This document shows, in pieces, positions 12,577 to 24,228 of a DNA stretch of 64,000 bases; position 1 is the stretch's first letter, and every line of letters starts with the position of its first letter. This DNA comes from Heloderma charlesbogerti (Eukaryota > Chordata > Lepidosauria > Squamata > Helodermatidae): NCBI GenBank assembly GCA_026122225.1, contig JANEZZ010001850.1, positions 186,001-250,000 on the forward strand, read 5' to 3'. Below the pieces are notes generated by a model. That model was not told the origin of the DNA. It did not search any database and saw only the letters and a program-made list of their open reading frames with translations. Made by a program: the position numbers and the translations under genes.

Positions 12577-13085
12577 AGCCCAATTCAAAGTGCTGGTTTT
12601 GACCTATACAACCCTTACATGGCTTGGGACCAAAGCACCTGACAGAATGCCTTTCCCGGCATGAACTGACCCATACACTACGCTCTACATTTAAGGCCCT
12701 CCTCTGGGAGCCTCCTCCGAGGGAGGCTCGGAGGGTGGCAACAAGGGTGAGGGCCTTCTCGGTGGTGGCTCTCCATTTATGGAATAATTTCCCTGATGAG
12801 GACCACCTGGAGCCAACATTGTCATCTTTTTGGCGCCAGGTTAAAACTGCCCTCTTCTCTCAGGCATTTGGCAGCGTATGATGACTCTCTTCACTGGCTT
12901 TGACTGATAGTCTTTAAATTGCTTTAGATATATGTTGTTGTTGCGTGTGTTATTTGTTTTATGTCATTATGTGAATGGTTTTTATATTTTATACAATGTA
13001 TTTTAATGGTTTTTAGTTTTTGTGAACCACCCAGAGAGCTCTGGCTATGGGGCGGTATAGAAATATAATGAATGAATGAATGAAT
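12577..13085 (+). mobile_element. L2 LINE 3' fragment
   Basis: A 5'-truncated copy. The frame at 12624-12881 reads RRVATRVRAFSVVALHLWN and FWRQVKTALFSQAF, matching the C-terminus of the L2 at 733-1428. The 3' UTR carries the same hairpin (accaccc at about 13026 with gggcggt at 13051) and ends in a GAATGAAT-type tail. Confidence 0.85.
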
Positions 13086-14077
13086 ATGGTTCTCTTGGCA
13101 AGTCTGAAGCAGATGTGAATTTTAGAATGAGGGGGAAAAAAACATGCAAAAACCCAGAAAGCACCAAACAATCAGCAGTCAGCGGAAAAGGAGGTGGGGC
13201 CAGGGGAAAGGGGCACCGCCATCTGAGGAACTCAGGAGGGCCAGTTAGGACCCCTGGCAGGCTGGATTTGAACCTCCGGAGTGAGGTTCAAACACGTCTG
13301 ACCTGCAATATAGGGCCTATACCATGGCAGATATTACATCTAGTCCAGCTCATTGTCTGAACCCTTTCAGCTTATCTCAACAAGGTACATTTTAGAGAGT
13401 GAAGCACGAGACATGCTAGAGCAATACGCATCGGTGCTAAATAGGCACACTGAAGAAGCTCAGTTCACTATGATTAAGGTTTGAGAACAGAGAATTTTGC
13501 ATTAAAAAAACATCCTTGTGGATGCACTTTCTTCATTATTGCCCCAAGAACAGGCATCGTGCAAAGTTATAAAAACAATATACACATGCCAGTATTGTCA
13601 AATAAGCGATGTAGCTTTTGAATCTCAATCAATCAGTGTTGAAAATGTAAAGCAACGAAGAAGTGCTAATTATTACTCCAAGGATACACACATGCCAAGT
13701 GTGTTAATCAGTTTAATGAAGCACAGTCCCTACAACTACATTGCTTCTCCCACCACAATCTCCTGTCAGAGAATGGAACTCATTCCTGGTTGGCACCTGA
13801 ACCTAGTTGAAACTGGTGCACCATATTGTGGGAAGGCACTTTGCCATCCTCACCAGATGGTCACAAGTTTAATGTATGCCAAAGGCTTGCAGCAAGCATT
13901 TGATTCCTGTTCTAAAAAGCTAAATGCCCACAAGTGTTTCTGTCATTTTATATAAGAGAATCTAGTTTATAGAACTAGATTGAATTCATACTGTGAGGCC
14001 ATTCAACTTGTACATTCATTTTATGTTCCAATGAAGTCATCCTGGGATGGAGGTCTATTTGGGTTGCAGGCATGGCT
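13086..14077. other. Intron 5/6-side sequence without recognised gene
   Basis: This stretch is in intron 5 of TMTC4. 13140-13330 resembles the inner part of the hAT-like elements at 25642 and 34423 ('ggggccaggggaaagggg'). The ORF at 13518-13955 (145 codons) lacks family motifs and a splice context, and I do not consider it a gene. Confidence 0.45.
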
Positions 14078-14245
14078 GAACATCATAGGAACATAGGATG
14101 CTTCCTTATACTGAGTCAGACCATGGGTACATCTAGCCCAGTGTTATCAACACTGACTGGGAGCAGCTACCAAGGATTGAACCTGGGACGTTGTGCATGC
14201 AAAGCAGATGATCTTACCACTGAGCCACAGCCCCACCCATCCATA
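14078..14245 (-). mobile_element. tRNA-derived SINE
   Basis: In reverse complement the high end reads 'gtggctcagtggtaagatc' and then a B-box-like 'gggttcaatcc' region before a body ending 'cttcctatgttcctatg'-like. A- and B-box spacing fits a pol III tRNA head. Related copies are at 16384-16588 and 31148-31316. Confidence 0.75.
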
Positions 14246-14639
14246 CCTTGTTACTATGTTGAATCCACATCAACTGGATTGTTTGGTATCAATTAATCAG
14301 CTACTTTGATTTTTAAAGGTTAACACATGAGGAAAGATGACTCTTGATTTATATCCTAGTCCTGTCCAAGCTCTGACCACAGTTCTGTCAAATTCAGTAT
14401 TATATGAATAAATACAAGTGGGACTTGCAACAATGTATGCATCCCTATCCCCTAGGGGTACCTTTCTTCAGAGGTCCAATGATCCTTGTAGTGCCTCCCC
14501 CACTGTGACCATCTCCTACAGTGCTATATAGCACTAGAGGGCTCAGTTTTGGGGATGGTTCCCAGAAGGGCCGTTGCTAGATTCTTAAAAGATCCAGGGC
14601 ACAGGCCCATAACACAAATTTGCATCTGTCTATCTATCT

Positions 14640-14755
14640 TTATAATATAGCCAAGTCTAAGTGAACCTCTAATATATATGTGTGTGGGTAGGTGGTGTGC
14701 GCATGTGGTATGCTTGCGTGTGTGTATCGATTACATACATACATAAGAAGTGTGC
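14640..14755. repeat. GT/CATA-rich simple sequence
   Basis: Low-complexity mixture of tctatct, tatatgtgtgtg and catacatacata runs. Confidence 0.6.
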
Positions 14756-14959
14756 ACTGAACCCCCCACCCCACTTCAACTCAGACCCCGATTCAGCATT
14801 TTGGAAAACACTGCACTTCTGCTCAGGCCAATTTGTAGTCAGACCATTTCAGCTCAGCACCAAACCTGAGTCACGGTTTGGAAAAATGAGTCTTTATGCT
14901 TCCTGTTGACTACCATTGGATTTTTTTTAAAAAACTGTAACTTTTTTCTCTTGATCAGA

Positions 14960-15495
14960 ACTGGATGATAATTTCAGGCATCATAGCCCCCTAGAAGGGG
15001 ATTACACCTGCCCAATGTCAGAAAGATAGGTGCAGGGTTTATATTTTGATTTTCTTTTAAAGGGAACTGCCAATAACATTTTTATTACTTGGAAGAATTG
15101 GATACACATTTCAGGATTCATTGCCCCATCAGAGGAGATCATGTCTCCAAATTTCAGAATGATAGCCACAAGGATTTTTGTGCAAGGGTGGCCTTGACAT
15201 TTTGAGGTCTCCAAAAGAGGACATACTAATCTCTTTATTTTCCTTGTGGACCATTGTTCTGAAAATTACGGACAGCCTAGAGTTCTCCCTAAGTAAGAAA
15301 CCCACAGTTTCAGAAGGGTAAGTGTAGCAGTTCATGTGGAAGAGGAGTTCTCCAGTTTTGGGGAGGGAGTGATTTGCTTTCCCTTCCCCCCTTCCCCAAT
15401 AGTTTTTTGGGTAAATTTGTATGAAAATGCATAGTTCATTAGAGGTGTCTCCCAGGCAAGAAAACTGCATAGTTTCTGAAGGATATACATACATG
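14960..15495. repeat. Degenerate tandem-like repeat block
   Basis: Related phrases recur at uneven intervals: 'tgtcagaaagataggtgc', 'tttcagaatgatagccac', 'tttcagaagggtaagtg', 'tttctgaaggatataca'. This looks like a decayed array of roughly 100-170-bp units. The minus ORF at 15129-15494 (121 codons) runs through the array and is probably not a gene. Confidence 0.4.
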
Positions 15496-15539
15496 CAAAT
15501 TTAGAATGACTAGAATTTATTTACATTTCACCAATATTA

Positions 15540-15690
15540 GCAGCAGGGGAACATGGGTGGGAAGGTGCTATTGCACTCATGTTCTACTTGTGGGTTTCCC
15601 ATGGGCATCTGATTGGCCACTGTGTGAACAGAATGCTGGACTAGATGGACCTTGGTCTGATGCAGCATGGCTCTTCTTATGTTCTTAAAC
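15540..15690 (+). mobile_element. CR1/L3-like LINE 3' end
   Basis: Reads 'ggtgctattgcactcatg', 'gtgggtttcccatgggcatc' in pieces, 'ctggactagatggacc' and ends in 'cttcttatgttctta'. It is a common 3' terminus shared with 1648-1700 and 53283-53440; clade is inferred. Confidence 0.6.
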
Positions 15691-16159
15691 AGAGAGTGCA
15701 TATGAGCATATGCAGAATGCTTTTCTTTCACCATTAAGCACTTACATTCTCCTCCTACCAATTCTATTCCCCTCCATGCAATCATCCCTTGTCATCCTAC
15801 CATCCTCCAGCAACTCTTCATAAAAACAGATGTCTTGTTTTGTGCAACTCCTCTCTATCTCCTCCTTGTTATGCATAAGCTTTCATTGTATCTTCCTCCC
15901 CATAACTTCATTTGTGCCAAGACTTCAACAGGATTCAGCCAATGAGTCTGTTTTCAAAACTAGGGCTAAGTTATGGAGAAATTCTGAGCATGTACTAAGT
16001 GCCTTTCCCTCACCACTGAAGCTAGAATTCATGCAAAAAAAACAAAACCCCAAACCCACAAATGACAAAACATGCATAGGACTGAGCTGAAAGGGTAGTC
16101 AATTCATTAGGTGGAATTGGGTAGGCACTGTATTAAGCCTGCAGTACCATGCTCACAAC

Positions 16160-16310
16160 TCAGGACTTATTTCTGAGTAAACATCCAGAACATCAAAGTG
16201 CAAACGTCTCTGCAAAAGTAACTTGTGCTGGAATCCTATGCACACTTCCCTGAGGGTAAGCCTCATTAAACATAATAGAGCTTCTGTGTAGGCATACATA
16301 GGATTGTATA
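16160..16310. repeat. Harbinger-like MITE copies, two partial
   Basis: Contains 'gacttatttctgagtaaaca' near 16164, then 'ggaatcctatgcacac' near 16230 and 'cataggattgtata' near 16297. Looks like one fragment followed by a second eroded copy. Confidence 0.55.
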
Positions 16311-16383
16311 AATGAGCAGTATTTATCTCCCCTCCACTGACTAAACAAACCAAAAACTCCTATTTTTATTAAAGATTTCTGTT

Positions 16384-16588
16384 CATAGGAACATAGGAAG
16401 CTGCCTTATACTGAGTCAGACCCTGAGTCCATCTAGCGCAGTATTGTTGGCACTGACTGGCAGCAGCCGCTTTCCAGCGTTTCAGGCAGGATTCTTTCCT
16501 AGCCATACCTGGAGATGCTGGGGATTGAACCCGGGACCTTCTGCATGCCAAGCATGTGCTCTACTACTGAGCTACAGCCCTTCCCATT
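16384..16588 (-). mobile_element. tRNA-derived SINE, near full length
   Basis: Reverse orientation. The head at the high end reads GGGCTGTAGCTCAGTAGTAG (A-box region) and the B-box region is GGTTCAATCC, followed by the body and an end reading 'cttcctatgttcctatg' in reverse complement. Its head end and the unique sequence next to it (up to 16766) are repeated at 37047-37287. Confidence 0.85.
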
Positions 16589-16766
16589 GCTGGATAATGG
16601 CAACTGACAAACAAAACAGCCCCAGATTTATTTCTCTGCAACCATGTGAACCCACTCTTCTCAAAGACTTGAGTGAGGAGAAGGAGAAAAACCAGCCCTC
16701 TTGTCTGTTTGTATAAAGTCAAATACAGTTCAGAACTTCTCTTGCTCACCAAAGAGAATTCTCTCT

Positions 16767-17399
16767 TTGTGATGTGGCTGCAAAAAAGGCAAATGCTCTT
16801 TTGGGCTGCATTCATAGAAGCATAGCGTCCAAATCCTGGGAAGTACTGGTTCCCCTCTACTCAGCACTGGCTAGGCCTCATCTGGAGTACTGTGTCCAGT
16901 TCTGGGCACCACACTTTAAGAAGGATGCAGACAAACTGGAGAGGCTTCAGAGGAGGGCAACAAAGATGATCAGGGGACTGGAAACAAAGCCCTATGAAGA
17001 GAGACTGAAAGAACTGGGCATGTTTAGCCTGGAGAAGAGAAGACTGAGGGGAGATATGATAGCGCTCTTCAAGTACTTGAAAGGTTGTCACAGAGAGGAA
17101 GGCCAGGATCTCTTCTCGATCATCCCAGAGTGCAGGACACAGAATAATGGGCTCAAGTTACAGGAAGCCAGATTCCATCTGAACATCAGGAAAAACTTCC
17201 TGACTGTTAGAGCAATACGACTATGGAACCAATTACCTAGGGAGGTAGTGGGCTCTCCCACACTGGTGGCGTTCAAGACGAAGCTGGACAGCCATCTGTC
17301 ACGGATGCTCTGACTTGAATTCCTGCATTGAGCAGGGGGTTAGACTCGATGGCCTTGTAGGCCCCTTTCAACCCTACTATTCTATGATTCTATGATTCT
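16767..17399 (+). mobile_element. CR1 LINE 3' end, copy A
   Basis: A 5'-truncated CR1. The frame 16774-17313 reads [21 protein letters not shown], then [36 protein letters not shown] and [11 protein letters not shown], the classic CR1 ORF2 C-terminus. The 3' end is the diagnostic repeat 'attctatgattctatgattct'. It is nearly identical to copy B at 37288-37913, and the identity continues 5' into non-CR1 flank. Confidence 0.92.
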
Positions 17400-18837
17400 T
17401 TAAGAATTCCTCAAGGTATGCTCTGGGTGGAATAAAGAAGAGAAAGAAAGAACAGGATAGGGGACGGAAGAAGAAAAGAAGAACGGTGACTGGAAATGCA
17501 GAGGGGGGGTAGAGAGAATTCCCTAAGCCAAGTGGCTCCTTTCAGACAGGTGGTACTTCAGAGGAATTTAGGAGGCTGTGGAAGGTTTGTAAGGATTGCA
17601 CGTACTTAAATGAACTCTATGAGGTGAGGTGGCTGAGGGTTTTTTCTAGCTTTTTTAAAACTGTAGAACCTATTTAAAAGCCCCAGCAGTTTCTTGATCA
17701 TGACGCCACATAGTCCTAACCCTCCCTTTGGGATTATTTGAGTCCTACAGCTATTTAGGAGAAATTAAAGTGGAGGGGGAGAAAGAAGTTTGTGGAGGCT
17801 GACTGGATCCTTTGCTGTACTGAAGCTACTAAACTTCTGCAGAAGCCAAAGGTTCTACTTTGGGGCAGTAAAATCAGGTACTGTGTGAAATATCAGTATT
17901 TCACATGAAGCTCTTTCTTCCCTTCCTTCTTCCTCTTCAAAATTTCATTACAAGCAAGCTCCCAACAGTGGGCATGTAAGAGCAGAAAAGTAGGGGGAGA
18001 GAGGGTTTTTGTACCTCAAAAAAACCTACACCAGAGATTAGGGATAGTGACCTCGTAATGGTCACCTTAAATACCTTCTGATTAGGATTTCTAATCCCCT
18101 GTGTAGCTTGGCAGTTTTTACTTTTTTAGTCTTTGAGGAAAAGAAACTTTACGCATGGCTAGCACAAAAGCCACTGGACCTAACTGTCTGAAATTTGGCA
18201 GGTTCAGTCAGCTCCATAGGGGCTGCCAGGTCCCCAAATTCCATGCACTTATGTGGAAGAACAAAAAATTATAGCTCTTTGCTTTGCACATTTTGCACTC
18301 TTTGCACATTTTCTTGAGAAAATCAAATTTTACCTGTGGGTAGAACAAAAGCCGGATCCCCAAATTCCATGCACTCTTACATTTCTCTGCCTCCTAACCA
18401 TGGAAACTCAGAAGTCCTTGTTTGGGCTATTTCGGTTTTTATTTTTTAGACTTTTCTTTTAATTTACAGATGTCAGTACTTCTTCACATCTTGGGAGTTC
18501 CCCAAGTACATAGAAACCACTCCCTTGTTTTTGGGCAGCCTAGTTTCTCCGCAAAACTGACAGGCCACCCAACTTTGCTATTAGAAGGAATTATATAAAT
18601 AAAAGAGTAGGAAATGCCTAGAAAATCTTATACAGGCTTAGGTCAAGTAAAAAGTGGATTCAAGTAACCTATAGTATAGATGAGATAACTTAGGACAAAC
18701 ACTGCATCAGAAAGCCAAGAACAAGACCCTGGCCCTCAACTGTTGGGCACAGATAAACATAGGTTAGTCAAAAATCACGCAGATAGACACACACACTCTC
18801 GGGTAACCATTAAGGGACCAATATATAATATATACTT
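17400..18837. other. Intron 5 sequence without recognised gene
   Basis: At 18160-18400 there are repeated phrases ('cacaaaagcc', 'aacaaaagccgg', 'ccccaaattccatgcact' twice at about 18232 and 18358), which suggests a short decayed tandem repeat. No exon was found. Confidence 0.45.
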
Positions 18838-19079
18838 GAGAGCCAGCATGGTGTAGTGGTGAGAGTGCTGGACTGGGAGTCGGGAGATCCGGGTTCTAGT
18901 CCCCACTCGGCCATGGAAGCTCACTGGGTGACTTTGGGCCAGTCACAGACTCTCAGCCCAACCTACCTCCCAGGGTTGTTGTGAGGACAAAATGGAGAGG
19001 AGGAGGAGAAGGAGAATGTAAGCTGCCTTGGGTTCCTTGAAAGAGGAAAAAAGGCGGGATATAAATGCAATAAAAAAAT
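18838..19079 (+). mobile_element. CORE/MIR-like SINE, near full length
   Basis: tRNA-like head 'gtgtagtggtgagagtgctg' with B-box-like 'gggttctagtccc', then a CORE block 'gggtgactttgggccagtca' and 'ccagggttgttgtgaggac', then a tail 'ggcgggatataaatgcaat' that resembles the L2 3' end. The CORE block is the part shared with mammalian MIR, by known family resemblance. It is well kept, so probably a young or slowly decayed insertion. Confidence 0.85.
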
Positions 19080-19155
19080 AGAGACTATTTTTATTTCTGT
19101 GATCAAATGAGCAGATCTATTAAAAAACTGTTGGTTGTACTGATGAAGTACTTAC

Positions 19156-19243
19156 TTTCTCTAAACGCCTTGCAGTAGCCAAGAAAAGACAACAAAAAGA
19201 ACAGGGCGCACAGCAGGTCTGCTCTGCCAACAATCCCTGCAAT
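19156..19243 (-). CDS. TMTC4: TMTC4 exon 5 (coding exon 4)
   Basis: An 88-bp exon, 29 codons plus one base of a split serine codon finished by exon 6. It reads IAGIVGRADLL and CALFFLLSFLGYCKAFRE: the conserved (V/I)xGxVGRADLL motif, then a membrane span. The acceptor is 'tctttttaag' (AG at 19245-19244) and the donor is AAA|gtaagt (GT at 19155-19154). GRADLL is shared across TMTC1-4, while the surrounding residues fit TMTC4 best. Confidence 0.93.
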
Positions 19244-20485
19244 CTTAAAAAGAAAAGGAAGAGGAATTTAAAATTACCAAAAGAAAAGTTTCCTCCCAAC
19301 TGAAGTACCATGGAAGGGTAATTCCTTTTTAAACTATTACATCAACATCACTAGGGGTCTGTAAGCTGTGGACAAAGTTAAGCATTTTGGAGGTTTCAAT
19401 CCGAGAGAGTAAATCAAATGCTTCATCCACGCCCACTAAAATTAATGAGTGTTGAGAGCAGGGAGGATGTGCAGCATTAGAAGTCAAAACAGCTCCTGAA
19501 CATATGGCGCTCCTGGACTAAGCTGATGGAAAGTTAAGCAAGTTCCATATATCTGAGCCTAAATTGGGGGATGCAAGATAGGAGAGGGTCTCCACCAAAA
19601 CTTCCTACTCTTGCAGTAAGATGGTTGAAACAACTACCATGTCTCCCTCTAAAGTGGCTTTAGCAATGGGTGGCACATGTCCCCTTTCTTTGTGCCACTG
19701 GCAGTATCAACAGAGGTAGTGCAAAAGCACTAGATTTCAGCTAGAACTGGTGGGGTAGAGGTGGGGTAGTTAATTATGTTGGTTGACTCAAGGAGCCACA
19801 AATCTCTCCTCCCAACACTCATCTGAGGAGAAAAGGGAAGCTGTCATCCTTCCTCTTCAAAGAGACCACCGGGAGAAAAAAGGAAGAATTCAGCTCAGAG
19901 ACAATGTGGTCTTTAGGCCCTATGGCATTCCAAATCCACTCTTCCCTTGCCAAAAGTTTCCTTGAGAGTGAAGGAGCCTGAGCTCTCTGTTCACCAAAGC
20001 AACCATGAAGGGCAGCCCAGATTCATACCCCCAAGAATCGCTATGGTGGAAGAGGGAGGCTTTGAGGGAGCCAAGGCTCTGAACAAGCAAAGAAACTAGA
20101 ATACTGTTCTGGAAACAGATCCTTTCTAATAACCATTTGTCAAACCATGCCATTTACATTGAAAACCAAGGCTGTTGCTATTTCAAAAACACCTGGCTTT
20201 TCAACATCTTGGGCTTTTGCACACTGGAGAAGTTTAATGATGCGAAAGGAAGCCTAATATTATTGTACTATGATAGCCGCCATTAAATAGATTTGATATA
20301 AAGTATTTTTATCAGATTATTATGAATTCTAAACTATCTTGCATGATTATTAATTCACCATTTTATTTGACAGAATCCTACAAAGAGAAAGAGGTAGATG
20401 AACTTATGAACTGGTATTGAAGTTTTACTTTTAAAGAACAAGTTCACCAAGCATCCAGTGAATAGTCTGAAGACATCAGAGGCTA
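19244..20485. other. Intron 4 sequence without recognised gene
   Basis: Mixed-composition intron DNA. ORFs at 19783 (plus) and 19920 (minus) have no domain signal. Confidence 0.5.
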
Positions 20486-20562
20486 TAGCTCTCCTGAAGC
20501 TAAGCAGGTGCTGACCTGGTCAGCAAGCTGAATGGGAGACTACTGGCAGCACCATGTAGGAG
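20486..20562 (+). repeat. 5S rRNA-like fragment (pseudogene or 5S-derived SINE head)
   Basis: Contains 'gaagctaagcaggtgctgac', 'ctggtcagcaagctgaatgg' and 'gagactactggcagcacc', which align in order with the 3' two thirds of vertebrate 5S rRNA, including the A-box (AAGCTAAGCAGG) and the box-C region (TGGATGGGAGACC in the real gene). Several substitutions and the missing 5' third rule out a working 5S gene. The following GT-rich and GA-rich sequence may be the rest of a SINE. Confidence 0.7.
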
Positions 20563-20960
20563 CTGTGTGTATGTGTGGACAGGGGGAGAGACAGAGGGAG
20601 AGGGAGAGACTTGGACCCTAAGATAGTTAAGTCCACAGCAGAAAAATTTCCCATCCTCTCCTCCCACCTGCACCCACCTCTGACCTCCAAAACGCCTCTC
20701 CAGAGGAGCAAGCCTGAAGAGCGTGGGATGGGTCGAGAGGGCTGCTGGGGGGAGGAGGGGACAGGAAACGTTCCTTCCAAGAACTTCCTTAAGTTAACTG
20801 ATCTTGGGCTGCAAGGCCAATTTTGGGTGATTAAACATGTCCTCCAGCAACCCCCTTCACCCCATCCCAGATTGTTCAAGAGCCCACCAGCACACACACA
20901 ATCCTCCAGAGAGGCTTTTGGGGAGGTGTGAATGACTGCTGTGGGTACGGGGAGTAGGGG
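20563..20960. other. GA/CT-rich stretch with overlapping ORFs
   Basis: Starts with 'tgtgtatgtgtgg' and a run of gagagacagaggga. Opposed ORFs at 20520-20897 (minus, 125 codons) and 20575-20931 (plus, 118 codons) reflect low stop-codon density in biased sequence. Neither looks like a known protein. Confidence 0.45.
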
Positions 20961-21470
20961 ATTGGAAACTTTCCATGAACTTCCTTAACCTATCTTAGGC
21001 TCCAAGTCAGTTAAAAAAAAAAGAATACAGACCCACATGCACTAGAAAATTAATTTTCTAAAAGTCTGAATCTGCACTGATGGGAGGCCTCTACTGTACT
21101 AATCCCCTTTGACCAAGTCCAGCTTCAGATGTTATATGCATATTGTAGTTGCTCTTCATGGACAGGGCACCACACCAAAGCCATATCATTTGTAAGTGAC
21201 AGCCACAGTCATGACTGGATGACATATTAAGTCCCCACCTCAGTGCCGCACCTTCCTGAGGGCCACTGTTGCCAGCACTGACACCTTCCACACAACTCAG
21301 CCAATCCACATGTTATCACTATGAAGTACAGCCCCCACAATAGAGGAGCAATTTTTCAATTTCTAGTCTTGAAACTTGTTTCCATTTCAAGATTGCATTA
21401 ACCTTAAACCCCCAAATCATCTGTCAATTGGTTGTAGGCTGTGAGATCAATGTCGCAAGATCACCTAGCT

Positions 21471-21608
21471 CAGCCTTCCCCAACCTGGTGTCCTCCAGAT
21501 GTTTTGGGTTTTAATTCCCATTAAGCCCCAGCCACCATGGCCCATAGGCAGGAATGCAGGGTGTTGAAATCTGAAACATATGGAGAGCATCTGGTTGGAG
21601 AAGGCTGA
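21471..21608. mobile_element. hAT-like foldback MITE
   Basis: The left arm 'cagccttccccaacctgg' pairs with the right arm 'ctggttggagaaggctg'. The centre carries a degenerate 'ggcccataggcaggaatgc'. Same family as 9877-10007. Confidence 0.75.
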
Positions 21609-21689
21609 CCTAACTGAATGCTGAACGGTGGGATCAGAACATTTTATTAATGCTCAATTCATAAAACTGAGGAGATATGACTGGGTAGG

Positions 21690-23228
21690 TCCAGGGAGCA
21701 GTAAATGCAGCTTTGTGTGAAGTGGTGGTTCCTGCTGTCCTTGGTAGTGCAACCTCTCTTGAAGAAACCCATTCTTGAACCAATGGTATTTGACAACTAC
21801 CATCTAGTCACAAATACCCCTTTCTTAGGGAAGGTACTTGAGAGGGGCATGGCAGAGCAACTGCAGACACTCTTGGATGATACTGATTATCTAGACCAAT
21901 TTTGGTCTGGGTTTCGACCTGGTTACAGGACCAAATCAGCTTTGGTTGCCCTGGTGGATGACCTTTATTGGGAGAGGGATGGGGGAGTGCAACCCTGTTA
22001 ATTTTGCTTGATCTCTCATCATCTTTTGATAAGATTGACCATGGTATCCTGCTGGATCAACTCTGTGGGTTGGGCATTGGAGGTATTTCTGGTCTTAGTT
22101 GGGGGGTCAATTTCAGAGAGTAACATTGGGTGACTATTCCTCAGCCCCTTTGAAATTGAGCTATGGGGTTCCACAGGGTACCATCTTATCCCCAATAGAT
22201 GTTGTTCAACATCTATATGAAGCTGCTGGGAGTGGTCATTAGGGGATTTGAAGCCAAGTACTATCAGTATGCTTTGACATCTGAATCAAGTGTGAAGGTG
22301 TGCAAGTTCTGGATCCGTGCCTAGACTCTGTGATGGGCTGGATGGGGGGGGGGGCAATAAACTGAAGCTGAATCCTGGCAGGTGGAAGCCCTGTGGGTGA
22401 GTGGTTCCAAAGTCTGGGACAGTCATTGCCTGTTCTGGATAAGGTTGCATTCCTTTTGAAAGATTAGGTTCGTAGCCTGAGAGTCCTCCTAGATCCATCA
22501 CTGTCTCTAGAGACCCAAGTGGCCATAGTGGCTCAGACTGCCTTTCACCAGCTTCGACTGGTACATCAGTTGCAGCTTCTCCTGGATAGGGACAGGTTGG
22601 CCACACTGGTACAGACACTAGTAACGTCAAGACTGGATTACTGCAATGTGCTCTATGTGGGGTTTCCCTTAAGGCTGCTCCGGAAGCTGGAGCTAGTGCA
22701 CAATGCAGCAGTTTGGCTGTTGTCATGAGCTGCCACTTTTCAGCATGTAACTCCAGCATGCTGAGGGAACTGCACTGGCTGCCTACTTGCTACTGGGCCA
22801 GGTTTAAGGTTTTGCTACTACTGTATAAAGCCCTAAACAACTTAGGACTAGGATACCGGACAGAGCACATTCTCCCCTGTCAACCTGCCCAATCACCGAG
22901 GTCATCAGATGGGATGCTCCTGGTGGTTCCGCATGGACTTTTGGCCCGGTTGGAGTCCACCTGGAGTAGAGACTTCAGTGTGGTGGCTCCCTTTTTGTGG
23001 AACTCCCTGCCTCTGTTGGTCAGGCAGGCACCAACATTGGGTTCTTTTCAGCACCTGCTGAAGACATCTTTATTTCACGAAGCCTTCCTCGATTGACTAG
23101 CCACAGTTTTTGTGGTATTTTTTTTTAAAAAAAAAAATATGATGTTGTATTCCTTTTTTATTGTTCACTACTCCAGAATCTGTTTAGATGAGGAGTGGTA
23201 TATAAACGTTGTAAATAAATAAATAAAA
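21690..23228 (+). mobile_element. L2 LINE, old 3' half
   Basis: Fragments at 21705-22001, 22519-22728 and 22713-23096 read FWSGFRPGYRTKSALVALVD, then AQTAFHQLRLVHQLQ, VTSRLDYCNVLYVGFPLR, and VVAPFLWNSLPLLVRQAPT. These match the L2 at 1-1428 in order, but with several frame breaks and a lost YADD region. The tail reads 'gtaaataaataaataaaa'. Clearly older than the copy at the window start. Confidence 0.85.
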
Positions 23229-23880
23229 CGAGTGGAATGGCAATCCTTTTCACATGGCAGAACAGCGGGCACACATTCCTCCCTTTGCTATGAAGGCAGA
23301 CACTATGTGGAAGACTGATTCATACAATTCATTCCCTTCAGAAAGTAGGGGAGGGGGTAGGAGAAGGGAAGGAGATCACATTAATTAGGTTTGTGTATCC
23401 AGAGATCACATTGATGGGGCATATTTATGTACAGGCCTCAATAAGGAGTGCCAAGCTCACACATTATATTATGGTCATAGTGGAAGGGAGAGAGGTACAT
23501 GACTGTTCTTCCACTATGTGAAGAGGACTGATGTCCCAATACAGGTATGAACTGCTCCCAAGACCATTGTCTCATACATTGTCTGCACCCAGTGGTGGCT
23601 TTGGACTAGTGGAAAGCGCTTCTGTTCATGTAAGACAGAGCACCTAATTTTCACCGATCCCCCTTATCGATTGCAGACGACTGTGCCATATCCCTTATTG
23701 TTCCAGAGGGTCTCCCAACCACCCAGACCTGCTTTTTGCGGGTCAGGGGGGCTAAACTGGGTAGTGGGTGCAGTGAAACTTGAGTGCCCTGCCCTATGCA
23801 AGCAGCACTGGATACAACTCATTGTATCACTCATGTTATTCATGTACCTGAGCTCTGGACACAGCAAAGGCCCTTACTCT
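23229..23880. other. Intron 4 sequence without recognised gene
   Basis: No exon or complete repeat was recognised. ORFs at 23664 (minus) and 23671 (plus) overlap each other and lack motifs. Confidence 0.45.
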
Positions 23881-24228
23881 GGTACAGAGATGGGCAATTG
23901 CAAAGGGCTGGAGGCTGCATTGCACCCCATGGAACCCTCTTGGGGCCCCACCACTCCCCTGCTGCAGCCACTCCTACAACTGGAAGTGGCTGCACTGCAA
24001 CAACTGTTTGGCAAGCTGGGGCTAGTGGGATTCTGCTGGGAAACAAATACGTGCTCCCTGCATGCCTTGTTTTATTTTACTGCATGCCCAGTAGAATAGC
24101 TGGGAATCCAGCAACGTGATAGTGGTGGGGGCCACACCATGGAGCAAAGGGACCCAGTGGGGGCCGCAAAACTTCCCCTGGGGGCCGCATATGGCCCACA
24201 GACCGCCTGTGGCCCACCCATGTTCTAG
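23881..24228. repeat. hAT-like MITE, longer variant
   Basis: Left end 'cagagatgggcaattgcaaa', right end 'gtggcccacccatg' as an approximate inverted terminus. The interior has 'gggggccgcatatggcccac'. Terminal form fits the CAGGGGTGGGC family, but the 8-bp flanks do not match well. Confidence 0.55.

Noticed and set aside
13518..13955. 145-codon plus-strand ORF as a gene
   Set aside because: No recognised domain, no splice partner and no family similarity I can see; it is antisense to TMTC4 inside intron 5.
14078..14245. tRNA gene
   Set aside because: The tRNA-like A and B boxes belong to a SINE head; the sequence cannot complete a cloverleaf and continues into a SINE body shared with other copies.
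20520..20931. Opposed 125- and 118-codon ORFs
   Set aside because: Overlapping frames in GA/CT-rich DNA without motifs or splice context.
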